Positions 38,106 through 47,700 of a stretch of 64,000 bases of DNA are shown here, piece by piece. Below the pieces are notes generated by a model. The model searched no databases. It was not told the origin of the DNA and saw nothing but the letters and a program-made list of their open reading frames with translations. Each line of letters opens with the position of its first letter. Positions within the stretch are counted from its first letter, which is position 1. Source of the stretch: CAVPXC01 sp963709505. Its GTDB lineage: Bacteria > Chloroflexota > Anaerolineae > JAAEKA01. The stretch lies in assembly GCA_963709505.1 (NCBI GenBank), contig CAVPXC010000005.1, positions 279,218 to 343,217 of the forward strand, in the 5' to 3' direction. Made by a program: the position numbers and the translations under genes.

Positions 38106-39621
38106 ATGAATTCCCCACACCGTTCATCCACACCTCTGCGCTATCTAAGCGCGCTGCTCATCGCTGTGCTGTTGCTGGGCCTCGGCCTGGCCGCAGCCGG
38201 CGCAACCCCTCTGGCGCAGTCGGCAGGCGGCCAGGAATCGCTTCCCCCCACCCCACCCCAGGACACCTACCGCGTGATCGGCTGGAACGATCTGGGCATG
38301 CACTGCCTGGACGATACGTACAACACCTTTTCGATCCTGCCGCCCTACAACAACCTGTGGGCGCAGGTCGTGCGCGAGCCGGCCGGCGGAGGCGAGCCGC
38401 AGGTCGTCACCAGCGGCGTCACGGTGGAGTACAGCTTCGTCGACAACACCTATTCGGCTGGCAAGGTCAATTTCTGGACCTATGCCCAGCAACTGTTCAA
38501 CTTGCCCCAGCCGCTACCGCCCAATGTCGGCCTGGCGGGCAACGGAATGAGCGGGCCCATGGCCGTGCAAGGCAACCACTTCAAGGCTGAAGGTGTGCCA
38601 ATCACGCCATACACCGACAGCCAGCCCACCGTGCGGCAGCCCTACCAACTGACTCACATGGTCGCAAAGCGCACTGCGACCGGCGAGATCCTGGCCGAGA
38701 CAATGGTCGTGGCGCCTGTCTCCGACGAGATGAACTGCGTCAACTGCCACCACGACGGCGGTGTGGGCGGCATCAGCACCGGCAACTATCGGACCAACAT
38801 CTTGACGCTGCACGACGAAGAAGAAAACACGAACCTGATGGGGAACCGGCCTGTGCTTTGCGCCGGCTGCCACGCCTCACCGGCGCTGGGCACGCCGCTG
38901 CAGCCTGGTATTCCGTATTTCTCCCATGCCATGCACAAAAAACACGCCCCTGAAGATGAAGCCACGACCGCCAAGGCGATCACCTGGCTGCGCGGCACAG
39001 GTACGCTCGGAAAGATGCCGGTCAACCCCAACGACGGCACCAACGATTGCTATCAATGCCATCCGGGCGTGCAGACCGCCTGCCTGCGCGACGTTATGTC
39101 ACAGGGCGGGATGTGGTGCACCGACTGCCACGGTGACATGAACGCCGTAGGCAATGAGAACCGGATCCCCTGGGTGGATGAGCCACGCTGCGGCGATACG
39201 GCCTGCCACGGACCGCAATACGCCGAGAACCCAGGCACACTCTACCGCAACTCCACCGGGCACGGCGGGCTGTACTGCGAGTCCTGCCACAACAGCACGC
39301 ACGCCATCCTGCCCAGCCGGGAGGCGCGCGACAACATCCAGACCATCGCCCTGCAGGGCTACGCCGGCGCGATCACCGAGTGCACCGTCTGCCACGGACT
39401 GACTGTGCCGGCCGGCCAGGGGCCGCACGGCATGGCCTGCACCCTGTCGGCCGACGTCAACCACGACAACGCCGTCAATGTGGCCGACATCATCGCCACC
39501 GCGGGCGCCTGGAACATCCTGCCGGTAAACCCGAGCGTACGACCTGGATCACGACGGCGACGTGGACGTGCGGGATGTGATGCTGGTGGCCAAGTGGTTT
39601 GGCGCAGTGTGCCAGGTGTAA
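38106..39621 (+). CDS. Secreted multiheme c-type cytochrome with dockerin-like end
   Basis: A signal peptide (hydrophobic residues 12-33) is followed by an N-terminal domain with NDLGMHCLDDTYNTFSILPP. Seven heme-binding motifs follow: CVNCH, CAGCH, CYQCH, CTDCH, CGDTACH (CX4CH), CESCH and CTVCH. The tail carries two dockerin/EF-type Ca repeats, DVNHDNAVNVADIIATAGAW and DLDHDGDVDVRDVMLVAKWF. The second is reached only after a frame change near 39540, ending at TAA 39619-39621. It probably carries electrons outside the cell and is docked to a cohesin-bearing partner. ATG 38106 follows AGGAGG. Confidence 0.8.
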
Positions 39622-39626
39622 CTAGG

Positions 39627-40448
39627 GTGACGATCTCTATCCATCCCCTTTCCACCCATGACGAGATCCGCGCCGTCGAACAGTTGCAGCGCGAGGTGTG
39701 GGGTCTGCCCGACGTTGAGGTCGTACCGCTGCACATGCTGATCACTGCGGCCAAGAACGGCGGCCTGCTGCTCGGCGCGTTCGACGGCGAAACTCTTGCC
39801 GGTTTCGTCTTCGGCTTCCCCGGGCTGACGCCGGATGGCAAGCTGAAGCATTGCTCGCACATGGCCGGCGTGCACCCAGACTACCGCGATCGCGGCCTGG
39901 GCTATTCACTCAAGCTCGCGCAACGTTTACATGTCCTCGCCCAAGGCATCGACCTGATCACCTGGACCTTCGATCCGCTCGAAACCCGCAACGCCAGCCT
40001 CAACTTCCACAAGCTCGGCGCCGTATGCAACACCTACATCCCAAATCTCTACGGGGATATGCGAGATGGCCTCAACACCGGCCTGCCCAGCGACCGCTTC
40101 CAGGTGGACTGGTGGATCGCCAGCGAGCGGGTGGCGCAACGGCTGGCAGGGCAACCCCCCTCCAACTCCCCTCTAGGAAGGGGGAGGGCCGGAGCGGAAA
40201 CGCTAATTTTGGCCGACATCGCCTCGGCGCTCCCTTCTGACCCTTCCCCCTCGGAGGGGGGAGCTGGAGGGGGGTTGATCACGATCCCAACCGATTTCCA
40301 ATCGCTCAAGGCCGCCGATATCGAACAGGCACACGCCTTGCGTCTGCGCACCCGCAGCCTGTTCGAAACGGCCTTCGCTTTAGGCTACTGTGTCACCGAT
40401 TTTTTCGTTGACGGCGAACAAGGGTATTATCGGATCGAAAAGTCATGA
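39627..40448 (+). CDS. GNAT acyltransferase, COG3375-like
   Basis: A 273-residue protein with the acyl-CoA loop (HMAGVHPDYRDRGLGYSLK) and the LITWTFDPLETRNASLNFHKLG segment typical of the GNAT group found beside NSAR/OSBS enzymes. In characterised cases these succinylate D-amino acids with succinyl-CoA. The enolase-superfamily gene follows 160 bases on. GTG 39627 begins 6 bases after the cytochrome stop. A palindromic repeat adds about 40 residues in frame (about 178-217), between the catalytic part and the C-terminal helix. Confidence 0.7.
   Translation: MTISIHPLSTHDEIRAVEQLQREVWGLPDVEVVPLHMLITAAKNGGLLLGAFDGETLAGFVFGFPGLTPDGKLKHCSHMAGVHPDYRDRGLGYSLKLAQRLHVLAQGIDLITWTFDPLETRNASLNFHKLGAVCNTYIPNLYGDMRDGLNTGLPSDRFQVDWWIASERVAQRLAGQPPSNSPLGRGRAGAETLILADIASALPSDPSPSEGGAGGGLITIPTDFQSLKAADIEQAHALRLRTRSLFETAFALGYCVTDFFVDGEQGYYRIEKS
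40156..40277. repeat. Palindromic element inside the GNAT gene
   Basis: The ends CAACCCCCCTCCA and GGAGGGGGGTTG are complementary; inner AGGAAGGGGGAGGG faces CCCTTCCCCCTC. The unit is about 122 bases and keeps the frame, encoding Pro/Gly/Ser-rich residues absent from the family pattern. Confidence 0.7.
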
Positions 40449-40449
40449 C

Positions 40450-40595
40450 GATTGGACCTTTCTTCCGAGAAAGGTCCAATCTGAACCTACCGAGACTCCA
40501 TCAACAACCAGATTGGACCTTTCTCGGAAGAAAGGTCCAATCGCAGTCCTGTCCAAGTTTCAGATTCGGACCGTTCTCGGAAGAACGGTCCGATC
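40450..40595. repeat. Three GGACCTTTC-type hairpins
   Basis: GATTGGACCTTTC/GAAAGGTCCAATC pairs at 40450-40481 and 40511-40542, and a variant GATCGGACCGTTC-type hairpin at 40563-40595 whose compensating changes keep the stem paired. They fill the gap between the GNAT and enolase-superfamily genes. Confidence 0.85.
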
Positions 40596-40607
40596 AATCC
40601 ACCAACC

Positions 40608-41721
40608 ATGATCATCAATCAAATCGACCTACACCACATCGAACTGCCCTACGTCCATCCTTTCGAGACGAGCTTCGGCCGCGAGTTTACGCGCCATAGC
40701 ATCCTGGTGGCGGCCCAAGGCGACGGCTTGACCGGCTGGGGCGAGTGCGTGGCCGGGGCCGGGCCATGGTACTCGTACGAGACCATCGAGACGGCCTGGC
40801 ACGTACTGCGCGACTATCTCATCCCGGCCGTGCTGGGCCAGGACCTGGCCGCGCCACAGGAAGTGGTGGCGCGCTTCAGGCGGGTGCGCGGGCACGCGAT
40901 GGCGCGGGCCGCGCTGGAGAACGCAGTGTGGGATCTGCTCGCCCAAGCCGGAAGCCTGTCGCTGGCGAACATGCTGGGCGGCACGCGTACGCACGTGCCC
41001 GTTGGCGTCAGCGTGGGCATCGAGCCGACGCTCGACGAGCTGTTGGCGCAAGTTGAGGGCTTCGTCGCCGAAGGCTACGGCCGGGTCAAGCTCAAGATCA
41101 AGCCCGGCTGGGATGTGGCTGTGGTGCGGGCCGTACGCGAGCGCTGGCCTGACCTGCCGCTGCAAGTCGACGCCAACTCGGCCTACACCCTGGCCGACGC
41201 GGCGCATCTGGCCGAGCTGGACGCCTTCGACCTGCTGCTGATCGAGCAGCCACTGCACCATGACGACATGGTCGACCACGCGGTGCTCCAAAGACAGCTG
41301 AAGACCCCCATTTGCCTGGACGAGAGCATCCACTCGCCGGAGCACGCCCGCTGGGCGCTGGACATCGACGCCTGCCGCGTGATCAACATCAAGGTCGGGC
41401 GGGTCGGCGGCTTCACGGCCGCCGTGCAGATCCACGATCTCTGTGTCGAGCGCGGCGTTCCCGTGTGGTGCGGCGGCATGCTGGAGACCAACATCGGCCG
41501 CGCCGGCAACCTGGCGCTGGCCGCCCTGCCCAACTTCACCCTGCCCGGCGACATCTCAGCCTCGGCGCGCTACTACGCGCAGGACGTCGCCGAGCCGAAT
41601 TTTGTGCTCAACACCGACTCGACCATCACCGTGCCCAAGGCGCCAGGCTTGGGCGTGCAGGTGATCCCGGAGCGGCTGGCTTGCCGCCCGTCTGCGCCAT
41701 CTGGCGCTCACAGCCAATTAA
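40608..41721 (+). CDS. o-Succinylbenzoate synthase / N-succinylamino acid racemase
   Basis: Enolase-superfamily enzyme of about 370 residues, muconate-lactonising subgroup. It has a capping domain, then catalytic Lys pair in VKLKIKPG, metal ligands VDANSAY, LIEQPL and CLDES, and Lys in INIKVGRVGG. The OSBS and NSAR activities share this scaffold. The neighbouring GNAT favours NSAR (D- to L-amino acid conversion), though a role in menaquinone synthesis cannot be excluded. The frame changes near 41690: the expected ending is ARLRHLALTAN at TAA 41719. As assembled, it would run through the terminator to 41900. Confidence 0.8.
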
Positions 41722-41744
41722 GCCCCTCGCGACCAACCCGACTC

Positions 41745-41787
41745 AAAGCGCCGGAGGCAACTGCCTCCGGCGCTTTCATTTATTTTA
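41745..41787. terminator. Bidirectional terminator
   Basis: AAAGCGCCGGAGGCA and TGCCTCCGGCGCTTT pair with a 2-base loop, followed by CATTTATTTT. It ends the enolase-superfamily gene and lies downstream of the RHS gene. Confidence 0.8.
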
Positions 41788-41798
41788 ATGATCCGCGC

Positions 41799-41895
41799 GG
41801 GTCGAGTAGGGTCTGGCGGTGCTCTGCGACGATCAACTTGATCACCCGTGACTCGCCAGTTATCGACAACCGCCGCCAGGACCTACTCGACCTAC
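41799..41895. repeat. Inverted-repeat element, copy 1
   Basis: GGGTCGAGTAGGGTCTGGCGG (41802-41820) and CCGCCAGGACCTACTCGACC (41874-41893) form long imperfect arms around about 50 variable bases. A second copy with the same ends lies inverted at 59321-59432. No transposase is nearby. Confidence 0.65.
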
Positions 41896-41949
41896 GCTGA
41901 TAGACCATCTGCGGCGTATCGAGACCTGTTGAATTCGATACGGTATCCA

Positions 41950-42870
41950 CTATGGCGGAACCGGTGCTCTTATTGGCTGGAGCGGCTGGGTGCGCAGCGG
42001 CCACCACCAGCCATACCACCACGGCCACGCCGGCCAGCGGCGCCACCACGGCCACCACCAGCGCAAGTACCAGGGCCGCCACCACGGCGACCAGATCCAC
42101 CAATTCCACCACCACCAGGGGCGTAGGCTCCAGCCGCACCACCACCACCACGGCCACCAGAAGCCGCCCCACCACCATGGCCAGCGGAACCAGCCGCCCC
42201 ACCCGTTCCAGGGGCCCCACCACCAGACGCCCCACCACCAGGGACGCCAGGGGTGCCACCAGTTCCACCAGAACCAGCCGCCCCACCAGGGCCACCAGCC
42301 CCAGCCGAACCACCAGGGCCACCAGAAGCCGCCCCACCACCAGGGCCACCACCACCAGCCCCAGCTCAGCCAGAAAGGCAGGCGCCAGCCGGACCAATTC
42401 AGCCACCACCAGGGCCACCAAAAGCCGCCCCACCACCACGGCCACCACCAGCGCCACCACCAGCCGCACCACCAGCCCCACTTAAAGGGCCAATTCCACT
42501 GCCAGTGCCACCACCCGCGCCAGTGGAACCACCACCAGGGCCACCACCAGCCTCCCCACCACCAAGGGAACCACCACCAGCCCCAGCCAAATTGCCAGGG
42601 CCACCACCACCAGTGCCAGGCCCACCCCCACCAGGGCCACCAGACGTTGCCCCACCAGGGCCACCACCAGCCGCCCCACCACCAGTGCCATTGCCACCAC
42701 CACCAGCCACCCCACCAGGGGTTGGCCGGCCACCACCAACGCCACCACCACCAGCGCAAGCCCGACCAGCCCCACGGCCCATACCACCAACCCCACCAGG
42801 CGTAGGGATGATAGAGCCACGGCCAGCTGCTGACCCACCACCAGGGATGCCAGAACCACCACTGCTCACC
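41950..42870 (-). other. Region encoding the Trp-rich RHS tail
   Basis: Imperfect TGG-TGG-CCC-TGG-TGG repeats, in frame with the RHS core for over 900 bases without a stop. Gly, Pro, Phe, His, Tyr and Arg fill the rest. Third codon positions are almost all G or C in this frame. The Gly-rich frame (to 42399) and the Val/Leu frame (stop at 42482) are interrupted. Confidence 0.7.
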
Positions 42871-45800
42871 CGTGGGATCATTGTACGTGACCGGGTTGTT
42901 GCCCACGTAGGCGTAAAGCGGCATCACGGTCATCAGCTCCAGCGAGTTCTGCCAGCAGCTCACACACGGCGCCAGGATCAAACCCTGGTAGATCGGATCG
43001 GTCTGCAGGAAGCGGCCATCGCGCGGGTCATAGACACGGGTGCGGTAGTCGTACAGCTTGCTGACCGGGTCGAGCTGGCGGCCCGTGAAGAGGAGGTCGT
43101 TTGGCACGTTAACGAGCTGGCTGAAAGTGTCGCCGAACGCCTTGTACTCGTAATCGTTGCTTGCAGCGCGCTGACCTGATCGACGATCTGGCGGGTCGAG
43201 CCGAGCGCGTCTTTGAGATAGAAGGCCGGATTGCCCGTCGCAGCGTCGATGCGGGCCAGTCCCTCGTCGATTTCCTGGCCGAAAAGATAGGTTGCGGTCA
43301 GGGCCGGCGTCGACGGTACCGCCATGTTGTATTCGGCCAGCACGTTGGGCCCGTCGTAGACCATGGCCTTGTTGCCCGCCGTCCCGGCGATCAGCACCTT
43401 GTTGCCCAGGCCGTCATACCTCGACGCCTGCAGTTGCCCAGTAAGCAGGTTCTGATACTCCACCAACCGCCCGTCGCAGTCGTAGCGGAACCGCTCGGAC
43501 AGCGGCTCGGCCGGCGGCTGCACCACCGTGCTCTGACGCTGGGCCAGGTTGCCGCTGGGGGTATACTGGTAGACCAGCTGCCGGATTGGCTGCGGTCCCA
43601 GGAACTCGGTCACAAGGGTCGTCCGATGGGCATTGTCGTATCCCGTCTAGGTCGACTTGCTGGTCACTGGGTCCTGGCTCTGCAGGCGGTTGCCCACCGG
43701 ATCGTAGCTGTAGGTCGTGTTGTAGGCCACCGGGCCGGGCGGGAGGGTCTGCTGGCGCTGCTCGTGCACCAGCCGGCCCAGGCTGTCGACTTCATAGCCG
43801 ATCTGGGTCTGCACGCCGCCCTTGAGCACGGTCTCCGATCGTCCGGTTGCCGTCGGCGTCGTAGGTGTAGGTGAACTGAGAGCGCACGGTCGTACAGGTC
43901 GCGTTGGTGCAGTGCTTGACGCTGCTGATCCGTCCCGTGCTGTCGTAATTGTAGTCGCTGAACGCCGACGGCACGCCGTTGGTCCGGTACAGCGCGGTAT
44001 CCAGCCTGCCGCCGGGCGTATAGGTCTTGGCCACGCTGACGGTGTTGGCGCCAGCGGTGCGCGCGATCTGCGTCAACCGGTTGTTGGCATCCCACGTCTG
44101 CGCCACCTGCACCGGCGCCGGCAGGCCGGGCAGGGTGTAGGTCTTCTGCACCGGGTTGCCCACCAAATCGTAGGCGTAGGCGATGTTGTAGGCCAGGGTG
44201 GGCGTGATCGCGCCGCTAGCCTGGATGACCCGGTTGCGGCCGTCGTAGGCGAAGCTGGTGCTACTAACTACACCCGCTGCACCCGCACCGTGGGCCGCCA
44301 CCAGCGTCGCGTTGCCCATGGCGTCGTAGTTCTGGATGACGTAGGCCCCATCGCTGGTGTCCGTGCGGATCAGCCGGTTCAGCGGATCGTAGCTGTAGTC
44401 GATCGTGCAGGTCTGATTAGGCAGTTGCTTCTGCACCAGGTTGCCGAGCGCGTCATAGGCGTACGCCGTCATAAAGCCCATGGGATCGGTGGTCGTGGCC
44501 AGTCGTCCCAGGCCATCGTACGTGTACTGCCACACCCTGCCGTTGGCGTCGGTCATGCTGGTGCGGTTGCCGGCTGGGTCGTAAGTGAAGCTCGTGGACG
44601 CAGTCAGCCCGTCCGCGCCGAGCTTGGTCTCGCTCTGGACGCGGCCCAGGGCATCCAACAACAGCTGAACCCGCGTCCCGCGCGGCGACTCGATCGCCGT
44701 CTGCAGGCCGGCCAGGCTGTACTCCAGCGATGTCGTCTCGCCGGCGTTGTTGGTCACATCGGTCAAGTTGCCGCTGGAATTGTAGACGAAAGTCGTCGTC
44801 TCGCCGCCGGCGTTGGTGACGGACGTGGCGTTGCCGCGGCCGTCATAGCCCATCGTGGTGACGCCGCCCAACGGCTCGATCACCCCGATGATGCGGTTTT
44901 GATGGTCGTACTGGAACGTGGTGACCTGGCCTCTGGCGTTGGTCACGCTCAGGACGTTGCCCACCGCATCGTACTGATACTGGGTCGTGTGCCCAAGGGC
45001 GTCCGTCTCGCCGGTCTTGTGGCCTGCCAGAGTCGTAGGTCGACGTCTCCTCTCGCCCCAAAGCATCCACCACCCGCACCAGGTCGCCCGCCAGATTGTG
45101 CTCGTATTGGAGCTCCGTGCCGTCGGGGTTGGTGATCCGCGTGACCCGGTCGGCGGCGTCCATGTGGAAGGTCGTGACCTGGCCCAGCGCATTGGTGATC
45201 GTGCGGACCATGGCCTGGTCGTCGTAGGCCAACTGGGTGATCTGAGGCGTCGGGCTCAGGGCGTTGGCTACGACGCGCGTGGGCCGGTCCATGGCGTCGT
45301 ATTCAATCTGTGTCTCCCGGCCCAAGCGGGTCGGTCACCTTGATCAGCCGGTCCACACTATCGTAGACGTAGGTTGTCGTCTCGCCTAACGCGTCTGTCA
45401 CCGCGGTCTTGTTGCCTCGGGCATCGTAGGTGTAAGTCGTCTCGTTGCCGTCTGGGTTCGTCGCGTTGAGCAGGTTGCCCACGGCGTCGTAGGCCATGGT
45501 CGTCTCGCCGCCGTTGGGCGCGACGATGCTCGTCTGCCGGTCGAAGGCGTCGTACGTGAAAGTCGTGACAAAACCGGCAGCATCGGTGTCAGATATTTTG
45601 CGATTGAGCAGGTCGTAGCCCATCAGGGTGGTATTGCCGGCGTTGTCCTGGGTCTGCACCAGATTGCCGCGCAGGTCGTACGTGTTCAGCGTCTGCCTGC
45701 CGAGCGCATCGACGATCGTCGGTGGGCTGACCGCGCGCGTTGTTGGCGAAGGTCGTTACGTGACCGAGCGGGTCGGTCATGCCGGTCAGATGGCAGGTCG

Positions 45801-47323
45801 CCGGATTGTAGCTGTTGGTCGTGACCCGGCCCATGGCATCGGTGGTTGACACCAGCTGGTTGCAGGTGTCGTAGGTAAAGAGCGTCTCCAGCCGGGCCGG
45901 GTTGCCCGGAGTGGGATGGGCGCTTTCGAGACGGATCAAATTGCCGCGCGCGTCGTACTCATAGTCGTTGCCGTTGGACCCGCCAAGGTGGGCGAGATTG
46001 CCACGGGCATCGTAGCTGTACGGCATCGTCATGCCGCTGGCGAGGTTTGCGACCTGGGTGACCTTGCTGTTTAGGTCGAACTGAACCTGGGTCGCCCGGC
46101 CGACGGAGATCGGTCACGACCGTGACGCCGGGCGCACTGTAGTTGTAGGTCTGCGGGGCGGCGGTTCCTGGCAGTTGCAATGACACCACGCGCGAGCTGC
46201 CGTCATAGCCGTAGGTCGTAACTTGCCCCAGGGCGTTGGTATCGGTCGCCAGCAGATTGCCGGCCAAATACCCGTAGCTGTGCCAAGGCGACCCATAGCG
46301 CTCCACCCCGGTCAGATTGCATCCGGTGCCGTATTGATAGGTGACCGTGCGGCCCGTATGGTCCGTCACCGTGTTGATCACCGGCACCGAGCAGGCGGAG
46401 TTGTTGTAGGTAAACTGCAGCGAGGCGCCGGAGACGCTAGCGGCCGAGGCCAGCAGGCCGGCGGCGTTGTAGAGCAGAGTAGCGCTGTTTGCGTTGCGAT
46501 CGGTCACGCCTTGCAGCTTGCCGGCTGTCAGCGAGAGCGTAAGTGGGGAGAAGAAGCGGTAGACCATGCCCTCGCGCGTGCGCAGCTCGACGTCCCCGCC
46601 GGGCGGCCAGACGATCTGGCTGGTGATGGCGTCGCCGTATGCTTCATTCCACAGCCAGTAGCGCTGATCGACCTGACCGCACGTTCGGTTGAAGGCCGCG
46701 CCGACCACCTGAACGTCTCGGATGTCCACCCGATCGTCGAGCGGCACCTCTACATCGTAGATGGGATCGTAGCCGGGGTTGCCCAGGGCCGTGTTCCAAT
46801 GGCTGGCGTCGAGTTGAATATCGAGGACGTCGATGGGCCCGCCTGAGCGGTTGACGTCCTGCCGGCAGCTGAGCGGATAGCGCACAATCTCGCCGTCCCC
46901 TTTGTGCACCAGAAGACTGCCGTCAGGGTCGAGCTCGACGAACCAGTTCAGGCTATGGGTCCACTTGCGGCCTAGGGGAGTATTTGGGGTAAGGGCCGGG
47001 TCGGCCCGCGCGTTGTAGGCGACCTGCAATCCGAACGCGGGTCCGGCGCCGTTGACCTGGAAATGGAGGTCGCTGAGGAAGAGGTTACCGTTCGTTACGT
47101 TGACACCGTCTATGAGCTGGACGGGAACGTCGGCCGGGTTGCCGTTTTCGGCTTGGCCCATGCCCAGGCCATTGCGACCGGGCGGTGGGCTAAGCTGCGG
47201 AAGCTCCGGAGGCCCGTTCATCGGGCTACTCGCCGGAGCGGCTTGGCCTGTTGTGGCGCCGATCAGCGAAAACACGACGATCAGCGACAGCACGAGATTT
47301 AACCTGCGCTTGCGTGTTACCAC
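41950..47323 (-). CDS. Giant secreted RHS/YD-repeat protein with tryptophan-rich tail, fragmented
   Basis: GTG 47323 follows GAGAGGAGG. The signal peptide (LVLSLIVVFSLIGATTGQAAP) precedes an RHS N-terminal region, then some 30 YD repeats (GYDxxGRxxxxTxxxG pattern) and the RHS core (DALGSTRQIVDQ, RVYDPRDGRFLQTDPI, YAYVGNNPVTYNDPTG). After that core, where polymorphic toxins carry their toxin, the same frame encodes about 300 residues of which about 150 are Trp. Frame breaks lie near 46105, 45735, 45315, 45025, 43838, 43635 and 43160. Either the gene is decaying or the assembly has many indels. The intact design would be about 1,790 residues. Confidence 0.75.
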
Positions 47324-47700
47324 AGCGACCTCCTCTCGGGCCTAATTCTGCCCGCTAATACAATCCACCCCTGATCGGGAAAAACGCCTGGCCTGGACCG
47401 GCCAGCGCTCCCGCGAAACGTAGCGTGCGATGAAGTGGTCGCAAAGAAGTTCTCTGTTTAGTCTACTATTTTTCAACGTAGCACACGCGCTTTTGTGTCG
47501 CATTCAACAAAATTCGTACAAGAAACGCGCCAGCGACCGCAACCCGTAAAGATGGGAGGATTTGACAGCGCTCTTGGCAGCGAATACAATGACGCGGTTC
47601 TAGATCGCAAATGCGTCAAGCCAGACCTGACACGTGTCCGTCGTCTCGTGCTTCGGACAGCTGTCAGGTCTTTGTCACTGCAAGAAACGAGGAAGGACGC
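47324..47700. other. Divergent gap between RHS and corrinoid genes
   Basis: No gene seen in 377 bases. It contains the RHS ribosome site, an AT-richer stretch (47450-47520) suited to promoters, and a GACACGTGTCCG ... GACAGCTGTCAGG pair at about 47628-47673 resembling the GACAC repeat family. Confidence 0.4.

Noticed and set aside
42399..42881. Gly-rich minus-strand frame as the true RHS tail
   Set aside because: It is out of frame with the RHS core, ends at a stop after 160 codons and has many T third positions, unlike this genome. Kept only as an alternative.
42253..43179. Plus-strand Pro-rich open frame of about 300 residues, and a His/Gln-rich one at 41990-42805
   Set aside because: Both are the antisense of the TGG/CCC repeats and of the RHS core; low complexity keeps them open by composition.
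43822..45135. 437-codon plus-strand frame opposite the RHS gene
   Set aside because: Antisense of YD repeats; composition (Val/Arg/Gly) reflects complementing the repeats.
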